Shown here in pieces: positions 63,495-64,000 of a stretch of DNA of 64,000 bases. The notes beneath the pieces were generated by a model. That model was not told the origin of the DNA, did no database searches, and saw only the letters and a program-made list of their open reading frames with translations. Position numbers and translations under genes: made by a program. The DNA comes from UBA1141 sp963665155. GTDB lineage: Bacteria; Chloroflexota; Dehalococcoidia; Lucifugimonadales; UBA3495. Numbering within the stretch: position 1 is the stretch's first letter; the number at the start of each line of letters is the position of its first letter. Where the stretch lies: positions 186,001 to 250,000 of the forward strand of contig CAXXFI010000001.1 of NCBI GenBank assembly GCA_963665155.2. Reading direction: 5' to 3'.

Positions 63495-64000
63495 TCCCTG
63501 CCCAGCACCAGGGCGAGGACGGCCAGTGCGTAGACAAGCAGCGCCAGCGTCCCGTTCTGGCCCATGGCGTTTAGAACGAACCCCACCGCCAGCGCAAACA
63601 CGCCGGGCAGGGCCGCCCTCCGCAGGGTGCTCTTCACCACGGCAAAGGCGTCCAGAGCGGGCTCGGGGCTGTCGGCCGCATCCACCAGGCTGCGAATGTC
63701 CCTCTGGATAGTCGCCACCTGAGACTCGATGTCGCGGACCGTTGCCGCAGTGGATTCCCGTTCCGTCTCATCCCCCGGGCCGTCGTATCCCGCGAGGCTC
63801 ATCAGCCGGTCCATGACATGCTGCGGGATGTCGCACGTACGTCCCAGGGCCTCCAGGAATTCCCTTGGCGCCAGCCTCTCCCCCGTCTCCCAGCGGCTCA
63901 GGGTGGAGCGGTCCATATTGTCCGCGACCTCCTCGCCTCGTGCGACCATCAGGTGGAGAAGGCCCTCCTGGCTGAGCCGGCGACCGTTGGGCCGCAGGTC
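63479..64000 (-). CDS. XRE-type HTH protein with membrane helices, 5' end outside window
   Basis: The frame is open to the right edge. It reads LRPNGRRLSQEGLLHLMVAR then DRSTLSRWETGERLAPREFL (a helix-turn-helix with SRWETGER recognition region), a coiled linker (TAATVRDIESQVATIQRDIR) and two membrane helices (LPGVFALAVGFVLNAM, TLALLVYALAVLALVLG), stopping at 63479. It overlaps the next gene by 16 bp. The membrane-tethered HTH suggests a one-component sensor, or the amino part of a single longer protein if the overlap hides a frameshift. Start not in window. Confidence 0.65.
   Translation of the reverse strand, partial: DLRPNGRRLSQEGLLHLMVARGEEVADNMDRSTLSRWETGERLAPREFLEALGRTCDIPQHVMDRLMSLAGYDGPGDETERESTAATVRDIESQVATIQRDIRSLVDAADSPEPALDAFAVVKSTLRRAALPGVFALAVGFVLNAMGQNGTLALLVYALAVLALVLGRECCDG

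Overview
The window looks like a chromosomal segment from an uncultured Chloroflexota bacterium, most plausibly SAR202/Dehalococcoidia-like. This is inference. It rests on a dense set of unlinked catabolic enzymes (flavin monooxygenases, FMN hydroxy-acid oxidase, GMC oxidase, TPP lyases, amidohydrolases), many serine recombinases, and large secreted proteins ending in a dockerin-like tail with paired NDYLFG and NLYLFG motifs. Cadherin-like, LRR, FN3 and TPR proteins together would suit a host- or sponge-associated member, but no taxonomic marker gene is present. No rRNA, complete tRNA or CRISPR array was seen.

Layout. (1) 1-30.2 kb is a catabolic region: DUF1501 protein, broken HpaB-type monooxygenase, acyl-CoA-dehydrogenase-like monooxygenase, DUF35 plus thiolase-like lipid-transfer pair, HAD-like phosphatase, alpha/beta hydrolase, GMC oxidoreductase, FMN oxidase with a SHOCT tail, D-aminoacylase, amidohydrolase plus DUF59 protein, epoxide hydrolase, two TPP enzymes, NHL protein, broken MFS exporter, amidase and luciferase-like monooxygenase. 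Spacers often carry 10-18 bp tandem duplications just upstream of genes. (2) Inside it, 15.1-18.1 kb holds a restriction-modification module bounded by 359-bp direct repeats of the amidohydrolase 3' end, the signature of insertion with long target duplication. (3) 30.4-35.8 kb is a serine-recombinase operon split neatly by an IS1182-type element. (4) 36.7-50 kb is a graveyard of nested insertion sequences (IS3, IS630 interrupted by IS1380, IS701 into IS607, IS1182 remnant, truncated IS1380 carrying a 149-bp MITE) with broken LRR, LuxR, SDR and dockerin fragments and a tRNA-Ile 3' half. (5) 50.6-59.1 kb encodes large surface proteins. (6) 59.8-64 kb has two tail-to-tail recombinase fragments, a broken TPR gene and a membrane-protein/HTH pair cut by the window edge.

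The first 30 kb reads as a collection of oxidative and hydrolytic steps for side chains, amides, epoxides and hydroxy acids rather than one pathway. The operon-like units are the minus-strand run TPP enzyme - epoxide hydrolase - DUF59 - amidohydrolase and the plus-strand DUF35 - thiolase pair. Many reading frames elsewhere are broken, several at homopolymers, so some frameshifts may be assembly errors.
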